DNA of 64,000 bases from Frigidibacter mobilis (GTDB lineage Bacteria > Pseudomonadota > Alphaproteobacteria > Rhodobacterales > Rhodobacteraceae), in NCBI RefSeq assembly GCF_001620265.1, contig NZ_CP012661.1:4229001-4293000 (forward strand), read 5' to 3'. The notes beneath the pieces are model-generated. The model ran no database searches. It had not been told where the DNA came from and saw only the letters and a program-made list of their open reading frames with translations. Position numbers and translations under genes: made by a program. This document shows positions 41,977-53,008 of this stretch, piece after piece. The first letter of the stretch is position 1. The number at the start of each line of letters is the position of its first letter.

Positions 41977-42990
41977 TCATGCCCAGTTGCCTTTCGACAT
42001 CAGCCCCAGAATTTCCAGTTGCCGCCAATTGATGTACTTCTCGCTCCATTTGCACCACAGGTCGGGGCTATCATTCAAGCCGTCGGCATAGGCCCGGTAT
42101 TCCCGGCTGCCGGCATAATGCTCGCCCCGCACCAGCTCTTCCTCGACCTTGGCTGGCAGGGTGGACAGGAATTTGGCATGAAGCAGGCAACCCGAAGCCT
42201 TTTCCCCGCCCCATTCGTCATAGGTCTGGTTCAACCCCCGCGGCAGCAGCATGTGGGTGGAACTGACATAGCAGTAGGACCTGTGCCATTTCACCAGCGG
42301 GATCTTGTTCAGCGTCGGCGCGTGCAGCGCATCGCCCGCGAACATCGTCCGCGCCCGCGGCCCGCCCTGTATCCACAGGTTTCCGTAAGTTGGGTTATGC
42401 GAAATCATGTAGTTGCCGCTGTCGAACCAGCAGGCAATTTCCATAGGATTCTGCCCCTCGCGGTAAGGCTGCGCGTCCAGTGGACCCTTGGGATACATGT
42501 CGAGCAGCATGGCCGGGAAGGACCGGATCGACATCGTGTCCAGCCAGTCGGTCAACGCACTCAACGGACGGGTATCGCAGAACGGGTAGACGAAGAACTC
42601 ATCGGGATCGACAACCAGAGTCCAATGGCCGTGGCCGTAGCGCATCTGCAGCCAGTTCAGCCAGTCGACGCCAAAGCGAGAGCGCCGGTAGCTGGCCACC
42701 GTCGTCCAGACCGAACAGTCCTTCTGTTCCGCCAGATATTCGCGGCTGCCATCGTCCGATCCATTGTCCACGAAGAGGAAATGATTGACGCCCAGATCCC
42801 GATAATAGCGTAGGAAATACGGCAGCCGAATTCGCTCGTTCCGCTGGGTTGAGAACAGCAAGATATCGCTGCTCTGGATCTTCTTGCTGCGGTTGGACAC
42901 AGAGGTGAGTTCCCTGCGGCGCCGGAAGGCACGCCAAAGCCGGCGCTTGCGCTCAAGTCGCAGCCGGTATGTCTCCCAAGCCCCCAACAC
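41977..42990 (-). CDS. Family 2-like glycosyltransferase
   Basis: This 337-aa protein (GTG start at 42990, AAAGG upstream) has a GT-A fold of the Glyco_tranf_2_4 type: LLFSTQRNERIRLPYFLRYY, LGVNHFLFVDNGSDDGSREY (nucleotide-sugar site) and LVVDPDEFFVYP (DxD-like motif, about residues 126-131). IQGGPRARTM and KIPLVKWHR follow. The N-terminus is highly basic (RLRLERKRRLWRAFRRRREL), perhaps membrane-associating. It lies ten bases upstream of the branching glycosyltransferase gene, in the same operon. The sugar specificity is unknown. Confidence 0.85.
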   Translation of the reverse strand: MLGAWETYRLRLERKRRLWRAFRRRRELTSVSNRSKKIQSSDILLFSTQRNERIRLPYFLRYYRDLGVNHFLFVDNGSDDGSREYLAEQKDCSVWTTVASYRRSRFGVDWLNWLQMRYGHGHWTLVVDPDEFFVYPFCDTRPLSALTDWLDTMSIRSFPAMLLDMYPKGPLDAQPYREGQNPMEIACWFDSGNYMISHNPTYGNLWIQGGPRARTMFAGDALHAPTLNKIPLVKWHRSYCYVSSTHMLLPRGLNQTYDEWGGEKASGCLLHAKFLSTLPAKVEEELVRGEHYAGSREYRAYADGLNDSPDLWCKWSEKYINWRQLEILGLMSKGNWA

Positions 42991-43032
42991 GCACCTTTCA
43001 CAGGAAGTCGTCCACCAGCTTGGGGTGAAGGG

Positions 43033-44274
43033 CTAACACGCCCTGCTCAGGACATTAAAAAAGTGCCCCGCCCACGTCTTTCGTGCGACCTGCGGCACAC
43101 ACCTCCGCATCGCACCTAGGACTGCCGCGTCCGTTCCCAACTGTTCTTGTATCCTCGCCGCCCAAGAATACAGATCACCCTGTGCTACGTAAACCGGGTA
43201 ATTACCGACAATTTCAAGATAAACTGGCAAAGGCGCGGCAATTACCGGGGTTCCGGCCGCCGCCGCCTCGGCCACCGGCAGCCCATAGCCCTCGGCCAGG
43301 CTCGGCATCAACAGTGCCCGCGCCTCCGCGATCAGCGCCGAAACCGCGCCATCGGACAGGCCCGGCAGCTCCAGAATGGTGCGCCCCAGATGCGGCGAGC
43401 TGTCCAACCGGGCGAAGAAATCCTCGTTCCGCCAGCCGCGCCGACCTGCCAGAAACAACCGCGGCACCTCGGCCTCGGGCAGGACCCCGTGCAGATGATC
43501 CCATACATCCAGCAGCAGCGCGTGGTTCTTGCGCGGCTCGATCGTGCCAAGCGCCAGGAAATAGGGCCGGTCCAAAGGCAGGCCTTCCGGCAGCGCGGCC
43601 GGGTTGGGCATCGCCACGTCCGTTCCCAAATGCGCAACAATGCTCTCGGGCAGCGGGCCATATCGCGCCGCGTGCCGGGCCAGGTCCTCCCGCGTCGCCG
43701 CCGAATTGCAGATCGCCAGATCGGCGCCGCGCACCACCGCCGCCACCAGCGCCGACATCTCCTCCACCGCATGGGGCCGCGAGAACTGGGGGAAATCCAG
43801 CGGGATCGTGTCATGCACCAGCACCGCGACCTGCATCCCGGGCACGCTGCGCAGCGCGGCAAACAGCCCCTCCCCCGCGTTCACATGCCCGGTGTTGAAA
43901 TACCAGCCGCCGCCGGGCAGGTGCCGTGCCAGCAGCGCCGCCACCCCGTCGGGCATCGCCCCGCCAAGCGCCAGCCGGCGCAGTCGCCGAGCCGCCAGCG
44001 CCGGGGCTCCGCGCCGCGCCAGCAGCCGCTCCACCGGCCCGCACGGCGTAAGTCCGGCGCCGCCCAGCCAGCCCTCCAGCAGCGACCCTGCACCTCGCGG
44101 CAACAGCCACTGCCGCCGCCTCTGCCGCATCAGCAGGAACAGCGGCTCCGGCCGTTCCAGAAGCTCCCGCAGATATGCAAGCTCCACCCGGTCGATGCCG
44201 GTCAGTGTAGGCCGGCCAGCGCGCAGGACCAGCCGGGTCACATCCAGCACCCTGCCCCGCGCCGCCACCGTCAT
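43033..44274 (-). CDS. Family 4-like (GT-B) glycosyltransferase
   Basis: This 413-aa retaining GT-B enzyme carries the family C-terminal signature (PYFLALGTIEPRKNHALLLD, then MPSLAEGYGLPVAEAAAAGTPVIAA, an E-x7-E motif). The N-terminal half contains VLVHDTIPLDFPQFSRPHAV and ADLAICNSAATREDLARH. Homologues are mannosyl- or other hexosyl-transferases of polysaccharide synthesis. It ends 43 nt before the next glycosyltransferase gene and begins seven bases after galE, forming part of the same minus-strand gene run. Confidence 0.9.
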   Translation of the reverse strand: MTVAARGRVLDVTRLVLRAGRPTLTGIDRVELAYLRELLERPEPLFLLMRQRRRQWLLPRGAGSLLEGWLGGAGLTPCGPVERLLARRGAPALAARRLRRLALGGAMPDGVAALLARHLPGGGWYFNTGHVNAGEGLFAALRSVPGMQVAVLVHDTIPLDFPQFSRPHAVEEMSALVAAVVRGADLAICNSAATREDLARHAARYGPLPESIVAHLGTDVAMPNPAALPEGLPLDRPYFLALGTIEPRKNHALLLDVWDHLHGVLPEAEVPRLFLAGRRGWRNEDFFARLDSSPHLGRTILELPGLSDGAVSALIAEARALLMPSLAEGYGLPVAEAAAAGTPVIAAPLPVYLEIVGNYPVYVAQGDLYSWAARIQEQLGTDAAVLGAMRRCVPQVARKTWAGHFFNVLSRAC

Positions 44275-44280
44275 CAGGTT

Positions 44281-45267
44281 CTACCGGTCATAATGCCCGG
44301 ACTGGTGCCATTTCCAGGCATCGCCGATCATCTGTGCCAGCGTGGAACGTACCGGCTGCCAGCCAAGCTCCGCCATCGCCCGCTCGCTGCCCGATACCAG
44401 CTTCACCGCATCACCCGCCCGCCGGTCTCCCAGCACGATGGGAACCTCGCGGTTGGTTACGGCGCGGGAATGGTCGATCACCTCGCGGACGGAAAATCCG
44501 CGCCCGGTACCCAAGCAGAACACCCGGCTACCTTTCCCGGCCTCCAGCCATTGCAATCCCAGAACATGCGCGTCCACCAGATCCATCACATGCACATAGT
44601 CGCGGACGCAGGTGCCGTCGGGCGTGGGATAATCGGTGCCAAACACCGTCAGCGCCGCCCGCTTGCCCTCGATCGCGTCCAGCATCAGCGGGATCAGATG
44701 GGTCTCGGGCTGGTGAAACTCACCGACCTCGGTTTCAGGATCGGCGCCCGCCACGTTGAAATACCGGAAGATCACCGAGCGCAGCCCGTGGGCCGCGCCG
44801 AAATCCTTCAGCATGTCCTCGATGGCGCGCTTGCTGGCGCCATAGCTGTTCAGCGGGGTCTGCGGGGTGTCTTCATCCAGCATCACCCCGTCATGGTCGC
44901 CATAGGTCGCGCAGGTCGAGGAAAACACGAAATCCAGGCACCCGGCCGCCACCGCCGCCTCGATCAGGGTCAGCGAGGCGGCGACATTGCCGCGCCAGTA
45001 TTTCCCCGGCTCCTTCATCGCCTCGCCAACCTGGCTCAGCGCGGCGAAATGCATCACCGCCACTGGCTGCCATTTGGCGAAAACCTCGTCCAGCCGGGCC
45101 CGGTCGGCAAGCTCGCCGCGCTCTAACGGGCCGAACTTCACTGCCTGCTCCCAGCCCGTCACCAGACTGTCGAAGGTGACGGGAACATAGCCCGCCGCCT
45201 TCAGCGCCTTGCAGGCATGCGAGCCGATATAGCCCGCACCACCCGTCACCAGAACATGTTTCGCCAT
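44281..45267 (-). CDS. galE: UDP-glucose 4-epimerase
   Basis: GalE (328 aa) interconverts UDP-glucose and UDP-galactose with tightly bound NAD. The nucleotide motif is VLVTGGAGYIGSHACKALKA, the catalytic Ser/Thr is in SSTCATYGD, and Tyr-Lys lies in NSYGASKRAIEDML. FRYFNVAGADP and DYVHVMDLVDAHV complete the family pattern. It sits between galU and glycosyltransferase genes, so it supplies UDP-galactose for the glycan made here. Confidence 0.95.
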   Translation of the reverse strand: MAKHVLVTGGAGYIGSHACKALKAAGYVPVTFDSLVTGWEQAVKFGPLERGELADRARLDEVFAKWQPVAVMHFAALSQVGEAMKEPGKYWRGNVAASLTLIEAAVAAGCLDFVFSSTCATYGDHDGVMLDEDTPQTPLNSYGASKRAIEDMLKDFGAAHGLRSVIFRYFNVAGADPETEVGEFHQPETHLIPLMLDAIEGKRAALTVFGTDYPTPDGTCVRDYVHVMDLVDAHVLGLQWLEAGKGSRVFCLGTGRGFSVREVIDHSRAVTNREVPIVLGDRRAGDAVKLVSGSERAMAELGWQPVRSTLAQMIGDAWKWHQSGHYDR

Positions 45268-45270
45268 GCC

Positions 45271-46163
45271 CTATTCAGCCGCCTGACGCATCGCCACGAT
45301 TTCGCCGAGGTATTGCGCGAACTCCTCGTTCAGATCGTCGCGCGCCAACCCGAAGGCCACCGTCGCCTGCAGGAACCCGGCCTTCGAACCGCAGTCAAAC
45401 CGCTGGCCACGGAAGCGGAAGCCATAGACGTTGTCGGAATTGACGATCTCCTGCGCGATGGCATCGGTCAGCTGAATCTCGCCGCCGGCACCCACCTTGC
45501 GGGCATGCAGGTTTTCCATGACCTGCGGGGTCAGGATATACCGGCCGATAACCGCCAAGTTCGAGGGCGCATCTTCCCGCTTCGGCTTTTCGACCATGCC
45601 CCGGGCCTTGACGATGGACCCCATGTCCTCCGAGATATCCAGAACGCCATAGGACGAGGCCTTGTCCATCGGCACTTCCATCGTGGCGACCATGTTGCCG
45701 CCGGTCTCGGCATAGGCTTCGACCATCTGCTGCAAACAGGGTTTTTCGGCCGCAATCACGTCATCGGGCAGCAGGACCGCGAACGGCTCGTCGCCCAGCA
45801 GCCGGCGCGCGCACCAGACGGCATGGCCAAGGCCAAGCGCCTTTTGCTGGCGGACATAGGCGATGGCACCCGAATCCATATCGGTCGATTTCAGGATCTC
45901 GAGTAGTTCGGTCTTGCCCTTGGCCCGCAGGTCGGCCTCGATGATCGGGCCACGTCAAAATAGTCCTCAAGCGCGGATTTCCCGCGCGAGGTCACAAAAA
46001 TGAACTCTTCAATCCCTGCCGCCCGCGCTTCGTCGATCGCATACTGGATCAACGGGCGGTCAACGAGGGTCATGATCTCTTTGGGAACGGACTTGGTTGC
46101 CGGGAGGAACCGTGTTCCAAGCCCGGCTACCGGAAAAATGGCTTTCGTAACTTCGCGCTTCAT
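45271..46163 (-). pseudogene. galU: UTP-glucose-1-phosphate uridylyltransferase, one apparent frameshift
   Basis: GalU/ExoN makes UDP-glucose from UTP and glucose 1-phosphate. The N-terminal half ([40 protein letters not shown]) is in one frame and the rest (GLGHAVWCARRLLGDEPFAV, GVLDISEDMGSIVKARGMVEKP, GEIQLTDAI) is in another. Inserting one base near 45953-45955 (GAC-CGT-GGC-CCG on the minus strand) yields [20 protein letters not shown] and a protein of 297 aa, the normal size. The gene is expected to be important for surface glycans, and sequencing error is the likely cause. It is followed after three bases by galE. Confidence 0.87.
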
Positions 46164-46328
46164 ATCGCCTACCTTGTGTTCCGGTCCGGCATGGTCGCTC
46201 CGCCGAACGTCGCGTCTGAATTAATGCTTGCCGCGCAGCACCTGCACAAGCCTCCGTCGCGCCTCGGTTTGCATATGCAGCATTTTCGCTGAAATTGTGG
46301 CACGTCCACGAAGGAAATGCCGCTTGAG

Positions 46329-47570
46329 CTACAAAGTTTCCAGCAGTATCGGCCGATTTCCGCTTAATCGACGGCGCTCTTGCAGTATTCTCTCCTCGAA
46401 TGTGCACAGGTGCACGATGCGGCCGTTCCGCTCGGCGCGCCCCCACAGCCCGCCCGCCTGTTCCCAGAACCCACTCGGATCGTAACGCTGCCAGTGATAG
46501 CGCGCAGACGGATCCAACAGAATCAACGTGACGATCTCGCCCTGCGCCGCACAGGTGGCGGCCGCGTCACGCAAACGCCTCGCCTGCCAGACCCGGCCCG
46601 CCAGCACCCGGCCCGGCCGCGGCCCCGCGGGGAATGCCACGAAGTCCGGCGAGCGCGGCAATGGCGACAGCGGCGGCAGCGGCTCGGACAGCCCTTGCGC
46701 AAAGCCCGCCTCCAGCGTCCGCGCCAGCCGCCCCACATCCCGCGGCTCGATCCCGCCGACAACCATCAGGCGAATCAGCTTGGCCCGCTCGCCGCACCGC
46801 AGCCAGTCGCGCGTCGCCGCAATCTCGGCCTCGCTGGCTCCATGCCGGCGCAGGGTGATCGCGGTGCTGGCGCCAATGTCATGCAGGCTGCGCGGCACCC
46901 GGCGTGCGCTCCGCTGACGGCTTCCGGCCTTGAAATGGTGCACCTGCGCGCCGGGCACGACCGCCACGAGCGCCCCCTCCGCAGCGAGCCGCAGGTTCAG
47001 CTCCGTCTCGTCCAGGTAATAGCGCAGCCCTGGGTCGAACCCGCCAAGCCGGCACAGCAGATCCCGCCGATAGGCGCAGTTGGTGCCCTTGATCTCGACC
47101 GCCATCCCCGGCGTGGCGCGGTACAGGCTGACCCGATCCGCCGGCACTGCCAGCGGCGCGGGCCGCGTCAGCCGGTCCACCATGCCCGCCTGCCACTGGA
47201 ACGAGATGCCGTTGCGGCTGCGCACCCACCCCCCCGCCGCGCTCACCTCGAGCTCCGCAAATGGCGCCGTCAGCCGGCGCAGCCAGCTCGGTTCGGGCAC
47301 CGCGTCATCGTCGAGGAACGCCACCACCTCGCCCGCCGCCGCCGCGATCCCGGCATTACGCGCGGCAGAGATATTGGGCAGGTCGAACGTCACCAGCTTC
47401 AGCGGCCAGTTCAGCGCCCGTACCGCCGCCACCGCCGTCGGATCGGCCACCACGATCAGCTCGAAGTCTGGATGATCCAGCTGCCGCACCGCCGTAAGGC
47501 AGCGCAGCAAGGTCTCCGTCCGGTGCCGCGAGACGATGACCAGGCTGGTCCGAATCGCGTCCCCCGGCAT
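46329..47570 (-). CDS. Family 2 glycosyltransferase
   Basis: This 413-aa protein has a GT-A domain: TSLVIVSRHRTETLLRCLTA, FELIVVADPTAV, ISAARNAGIAAAAGEVVAFL, DDDAVPEPSWLRRL (DxD) and KGTNCAYRRDLLCRLGGFDP with YLDETELNLRL (acceptor-binding ED). The C-terminal 150 residues are less typical and may carry a second function. ATG 47570 shares its A with the kdsB stop (TGATG), so it is translated with kdsB. A 165-nt gap to galU downstream holds no gene. Confidence 0.88.
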   Translation of the reverse strand: MPGDAIRTSLVIVSRHRTETLLRCLTAVRQLDHPDFELIVVADPTAVAAVRALNWPLKLVTFDLPNISAARNAGIAAAAGEVVAFLDDDAVPEPSWLRRLTAPFAELEVSAAGGWVRSRNGISFQWQAGMVDRLTRPAPLAVPADRVSLYRATPGMAVEIKGTNCAYRRDLLCRLGGFDPGLRYYLDETELNLRLAAEGALVAVVPGAQVHHFKAGSRQRSARRVPRSLHDIGASTAITLRRHGASEAEIAATRDWLRCGERAKLIRLMVVGGIEPRDVGRLARTLEAGFAQGLSEPLPPLSPLPRSPDFVAFPAGPRPGRVLAGRVWQARRLRDAAATCAAQGEIVTLILLDPSARYHWQRYDPSGFWEQAGGLWGRAERNGRIVHLCTFEERILQERRRLSGNRPILLETL

Positions 47571-48382
47571 CAGGCCATGCCCATCCCGGCCATCATCGCC
47601 TCCAATCGCGGCACGTCCTCGGGGTTGTTCAGTTCCCAGAACTGCCGTCCGCGCGCCTCTACCTCGACGCACAGCACATTGCGGCCGTTCTCCAGGAACC
47701 GCAGCTGCTCCAACCCCTCCAGCGCCTCCAACGGGCCGATCTGCCAGCCCGGATAGGCTGCCAGCGCCGCCGGGCGATAGGCATAGACCCCGACATGGTG
47801 GAACACCGGCGTCATCTCATCCGGCGCATAGTCCCGCCCGCAATAGGGAATCACTTCCTTGGAGAAGTAGAGCCCGCGCCCCCCCTCGCCGAACACCGCC
47901 GTGGTGCCGCCTACGCGGCCATTGCGCCGATCTTCCAGCAGGCTCTCGCGCATCGCGCCTTCGCAGCGCAGCACCGGCGTCGCAATCTCGGCCCCCGGAT
48001 CGGCGCGCAGCCCGGCCACCAGGTCCTCGACGAACCAGGCCGGGGTCAGCGGCGCATCACCCTGCAGGTTCACCACGATGTCAAAGCCGCCGCCCAGAAC
48101 CGCATGGGCCTCGGCGCAGCGTTCGGTGCCGTTGCGGCAATCTTCCGAGGTCATCACCACCTCGGCGCCGAACCCTTCGGCATGCTCACGGATACGCCCG
48201 TCATCGGTCGCCACCACCACACGGTCCGCGCCGCGCACCGTCATCGCCGCCTCCCAGCTGCGGCGGATCAGCGTGCGCGCCACCCCGTCCGCCCCGGTCA
48301 GCGCCACCAGCGGCTTGCCCGGATAGCGGGTCGAGGCATAGCGCGCCGGCACCACGATCAGAACACCTGTTTCTTGGGGCAT
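47570..48382 (-). CDS. kdsB: 3-deoxy-manno-octulosonate cytidylyltransferase
   Basis: KdsB (270 aa) activates Kdo to CMP-Kdo for LPS core or capsule linkers. The signature VPARYASTRYPGKPLVALTG opens the protein, with VVVATDDGRI, GTERCAEAHA, VVNLQGDAPLTPAWFV and HVGVYAYRPAALAAY following. Start ATG 48382 overlaps the CysQ-type gene stop by one base (TAATG). The Q-G-D-A variant (rather than QGDEP) is also seen in alphaproteobacterial relatives and could affect specificity. Confidence 0.93.
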   Translation of the reverse strand: MPQETGVLIVVPARYASTRYPGKPLVALTGADGVARTLIRRSWEAAMTVRGADRVVVATDDGRIREHAEGFGAEVVMTSEDCRNGTERCAEAHAVLGGGFDIVVNLQGDAPLTPAWFVEDLVAGLRADPGAEIATPVLRCEGAMRESLLEDRRNGRVGGTTAVFGEGGRGLYFSKEVIPYCGRDYAPDEMTPVFHHVGVYAYRPAALAAYPGWQIGPLEALEGLEQLRFLENGRNVLCVEVEARGRQFWELNNPEDVPRLEAMMAGMGMA

Positions 48383-49176
48383 TACTTCACCAGCAGCACG
48401 CCGGGGGCGTAGGCGATGAAGAACGGGTTGGCGAAGCCCGGCTTGCCATAGGCCAGCGGGGCATGGCTCTCGAAGTCGATCACCTTGCCGCCCGCGCCGC
48501 GCAGCACCGCATCGCCGGCCGCCGTATCCCATTCCATCGTCCGCCCCAGCCGCGGATAGAGATCGGCCTCGCCGGTCGCCACCAGGCAGAACTTCAGGCT
48601 TGACCCAGCCGAGGTCATGTCGCGCACGGCATATTGGCCGATGTAATCATCCGTCGCCTGGTCGCGGTGCGATTTCGACGCCACCACCATCAGCGCCCGG
48701 TTGTCCGGCGTGGACACCGTGATCGGCGCCTGTTCGCCCGGGGTGACCTTGTCGAAGGCGCCATGTTCTTCAACCGCACGGCCATCGGGGAGGGTGTAGA
48801 ACAGCCGGCCCTTGGCCGGCGCATAGACCACGCCGCGCAGCGGCACGCCATTTTCCACATAGGCGATGTTCACGGTGAAATCGCCGCGGCGCTGCACGAA
48901 CTCCTTGGTGCCATCCAGCGGATCGACAATCAGGAAGGTGCTCACCTCCTGGCCGTGGCTCGCCGCCTGCTCCTCGGTCACCAGCGCCACGCCCGGAAAC
49001 GCCGCCCTGAGCCCCGCCGAGATCAGCACATCCGCCGCCTCATCGGCCTCGGTCACCGGGCTGGCATCGGATTTGGTCTTCACCTCGAAATCGGGCGAGT
49101 TGTAGATCTCCATGATCCGGTCGCCAGCCTCGAGGGCCAGCCGCCGCATCACCGCGGTCAGGTCCGTGAAGTTCAC
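48382..49176 (-). CDS. cysQ: 3'(2'),5'-bisphosphate nucleotidase CysQ
   Basis: CysQ (264 aa) removes the 3'-phosphate from PAP (and PAPS), the by-product of sulfotransferases. It is an inositol monophosphatase-fold Mg/Li-sensitive phosphatase: VTEADEAADVLI, ALVTEEQAASHG (Glu ligand), IVDPLDGTKEFVQRRGDFTV (signature) and MEWDTAAGDAVLRGAGG. GTG 49176 has AAGGAG ten bases upstream; the upstream in-frame ATG (49275) is rejected because those residues look non-coding. It heads the cysQ-kdsB-glycosyltransferase run and may recycle PAP from the sulfotransferase at 38840-40252. Confidence 0.92.
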   Translation of the reverse strand: MNFTDLTAVMRRLALEAGDRIMEIYNSPDFEVKTKSDASPVTEADEAADVLISAGLRAAFPGVALVTEEQAASHGQEVSTFLIVDPLDGTKEFVQRRGDFTVNIAYVENGVPLRGVVYAPAKGRLFYTLPDGRAVEEHGAFDKVTPGEQAPITVSTPDNRALMVVASKSHRDQATDDYIGQYAVRDMTSAGSSLKFCLVATGEADLYPRLGRTMEWDTAAGDAVLRGAGGKVIDFESHAPLAYGKPGFANPFFIAYAPGVLLVK

Positions 49177-49253
49177 CGCTCTCTCTCCTTTTCCACCGCA
49201 GCCTCGGTGCCGTCGCAAGCCTGGCCCGGCATCCGCGCCCAATTCATGCTTTG

Positions 49254-49282
49254 TTGATAAAATCCTGCGCTCCACTTATGAT
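49254..49282 (+). promoter_or_regulatory. Sigma-70-type promoter of the ABC-2 permease gene
   Basis: TTGATA (49254-49259) and TATGAT (49277-49282) are separated by exactly 17 nt, a near-consensus promoter in otherwise GC-rich DNA. It points to the permease gene at 49390 and lies in the 213-nt gap divergent from cysQ. Confidence 0.7.
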
Positions 49283-49389
49283 CGTCAGCAGAAGGAACGG
49301 CAAGGTTTCTCGGGCCGGTTCCTTTGCAGGTGCGGCATATAGGAGCCAGGCCGTCGGCACCGCCGCGGCAGATCGGGATCGTGCAGCAG

Positions 49390-50208
49390 ATGTTCCACCA
49401 CGATACGCGCAAGTCCTCGCTGATGGCCGCGGTCACGCTGTCCGAACTGATCTTTCACTCCACCGTGCGCAGCGTGCGCCAGGGTCACGGCAATGCGGTC
49501 TACGGCCTGCTCATCAACGTGTTCCAGACCGCGGCGATGCTGCTGGTCTTCTATTTCGTGATGACGCTGATCGGGATGCGCGGCTCGGCACTGCGTGGCA
49601 ATTACTTCCTGTACATGATGACCGGCATCTCGGTGTTCATGGCCCATACCAAGACGATGGGCGCGGTGTCGAGCGCCGGCGCAGCTACCTCACAGATGCA
49701 GCAGCACGGCCCGATGACCACCGCCGTATCCATCGCCTCGGCCGCGCTTGGAGCGCTCTATCTGCAGGTGCTGACGATGGCGGTGCTGCTCTATGGCTAT
49801 CATGTGCTTGTCACGCCGCTCACCATCTCTCAGCCGGTCCCGGCAATGGGCATGGTGCTGATGGCCTGGGCCTATGGCGTTGCTCTTGGCCTTGTGCTGC
49901 TGGGGCTGCGGCCCTGGGCCCCGCGGCTGGTGCAGATCCTGCAGGCGGTCTACACCCGCGCCAGCATGTTCGCCTCGGGCAAGATGTTCGTCGCCAACTC
50001 CCTGTCCTATTCGCTGCTGCAGTTCTTCGACTGGAACCCGCTGTTCCACATCATCGACCAGGTGCGCGGCTTCACCTTCATCAACTACAACCCGCACCAT
50101 ACGTCCTGGGAATACCCGGTCTACGTGTCGCTGGCCGTGGCGATGATCGGGATGATGGCGGAGTTCTACACCCGCCGCCGCGTGTCTGCCAGCTGGTCGG
50201 CCCGCTGA
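49390..50208 (+). CDS. ABC-2 type polysaccharide export permease
   Basis: This 272-aa membrane protein has about six hydrophobic segments, in the KpsM/RfbA-like layout: a cytoplasmic N-terminus (SELIFHSTVRSVRQGHGNAV), helices around TAAMLLVFYFVMTLIGM and YFLYMMTGISVFM, and the C-terminal NPLFHIIDQVRGFTFINYNP with VYVSLAVAMIGMMAEFY. The N-P-L-x-H-x-x-x-x-x-R pattern is typical of capsule and O-antigen exporters. No ATPase gene is adjacent. The start is uncertain (ATG 49390 or GTG 49381). A good promoter lies at 49254-49282. It probably exports the glycan built by the divergent genes. Confidence 0.82.
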   Translation: MFHHDTRKSSLMAAVTLSELIFHSTVRSVRQGHGNAVYGLLINVFQTAAMLLVFYFVMTLIGMRGSALRGNYFLYMMTGISVFMAHTKTMGAVSSAGAATSQMQQHGPMTTAVSIASAALGALYLQVLTMAVLLYGYHVLVTPLTISQPVPAMGMVLMAWAYGVALGLVLLGLRPWAPRLVQILQAVYTRASMFASGKMFVANSLSYSLLQFFDWNPLFHIIDQVRGFTFINYNPHHTSWEYPVYVSLAVAMIGMMAEFYTRRRVSASWSAR

Positions 50209-50211
50209 CCG

Positions 50212-50856
50212 CTACGTCGCAACCCGCAGCGTCAGGTTGATCCGCCCGGCCCTGGGCAGCAGGGTCGAGCTGCCGAAGGCCACCCGGTCGACCCCGTGAT
50301 AGGCCAGCCGCGCCGAACCGCCCATCACCATCACATCGCCTGATCGCAGCCACAGGCTTTCCGTTCGCCCGCCGCGCTCCAGGTTGCCGATGCGGAACAG
50401 CGCGTCATCGCCCAGGCTGATCGACACCACCGGCCAGGCAAAATCCGCTTCGTCCCGGTCCTGATGCATCCCCATCCGGGCGCCCTCGCCATAGAAGTTT
50501 ATTAGGCAGCAATCGGGCAGCCGCGCCACCCCCGACACCGCCCGCCACACATCCAGCACCCGCTCGGGGATCGGCGGCCAGGGCGTGCCCGCGGGATGCA
50601 GCGGCGCATAGCGATAGCCGCGCCGGTCCGACACCCAGCCAAGGCTGCCGGCCGATGTCATGCGCACGCTCATCGGCTTTCCATAAGGCGTGATCGGCGA
50701 AAACAGCGGCGCGGCGGCGATCACCCCCCGCAAATCCTCTACCAGCGCCGCCTGCTCCGCAGGGCCCAGCCAGCCGTCATGCAGCGCAAAGCCGCGGATC
50801 TCCCGGCTGGGGGGCGCTGCGGCGGCCGGACGGTCCGCATCTTCGGCATTTTCCAT
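50212..50856 (-). CDS. alkB: AlkB-type 2-oxoglutarate/Fe(II) dioxygenase
   Basis: AlkB (214 aa) oxidatively demethylates 1-methyladenine and 3-methylcytosine in DNA and RNA. The iron facial triad is His and Asp in [12 protein letters not shown] and His in [11 protein letters not shown]. The 2-oxoglutarate contacts are in [10 protein letters not shown] (RxNxTxR). [15 protein letters not shown] precedes the triad, and [18 protein letters not shown] provides the nucleotide-recognition lid. ATG 50856 has a GGAG site seven bases upstream. It converges on the permease gene (stop four bases away) and is divergent from dnaK. Confidence 0.94.
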   Translation of the reverse strand: MENAEDADRPAAAAPPSREIRGFALHDGWLGPAEQAALVEDLRGVIAAAPLFSPITPYGKPMSVRMTSAGSLGWVSDRRGYRYAPLHPAGTPWPPIPERVLDVWRAVSGVARLPDCCLINFYGEGARMGMHQDRDEADFAWPVVSISLGDDALFRIGNLERGGRTESLWLRSGDVMVMGGSARLAYHGVDRVAFGSSTLLPRAGRINLTLRVAT

Positions 50857-50888
50857 GAGTTTCTCCGCGTTCCCGGGCACTGCCGCCG

Positions 50889-50920
50889 CTTGCAGCGCCA
50901 AATGGCCCTCCCTATATACG
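50889..50920 (+). promoter_or_regulatory. Heat-shock (RpoH-type) promoter of dnaK
   Basis: CTTG at 50889-50892 and CCTATATACG at 50911-50920, 18 nt apart, fit the alphaproteobacterial RpoH pattern of CTTG followed by CYTATNTNNG. The start site would lie near 50928, giving a leader of about 100 nt before the dnaK ATG. No CIRCE element (TTAGCACTC-N9-GAGTGCTAA) was seen, so sigma-32-type control is favoured. Confidence 0.6.
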
Positions 50921-51031
50921 GCCAGAAGCCGGAACCGGGTCCATCCCCGGCCGCACAAGAACTGGGATCGGAGGGCAGGGGCCGCGCTCGGGCCTGCCGT
51001 CCATAACATCGCCAAGCATGAGGTATATGAC

Positions 51032-52936
<1,905 letters not shown>

Positions 52937-53008
52937 GCGCGCTGGAACGGCCAAGGCCGGTCCGCCCCCGGGCGGGCCGGTCCTTCATGTTCCGACAAGG
53001 GGTGCAGC

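Noticed and set aside
49324..49390. A longer N-terminus for the ABC-2 permease
   Set aside because: It would need a TTG start and adds residues unlike the family; GTG 49381 or ATG 49390 are more plausible.
50857..51031. CIRCE/HrcA operator before dnaK
   Set aside because: No TTAGCACTC-N9-GAGTGCTAA-like sequence is present.
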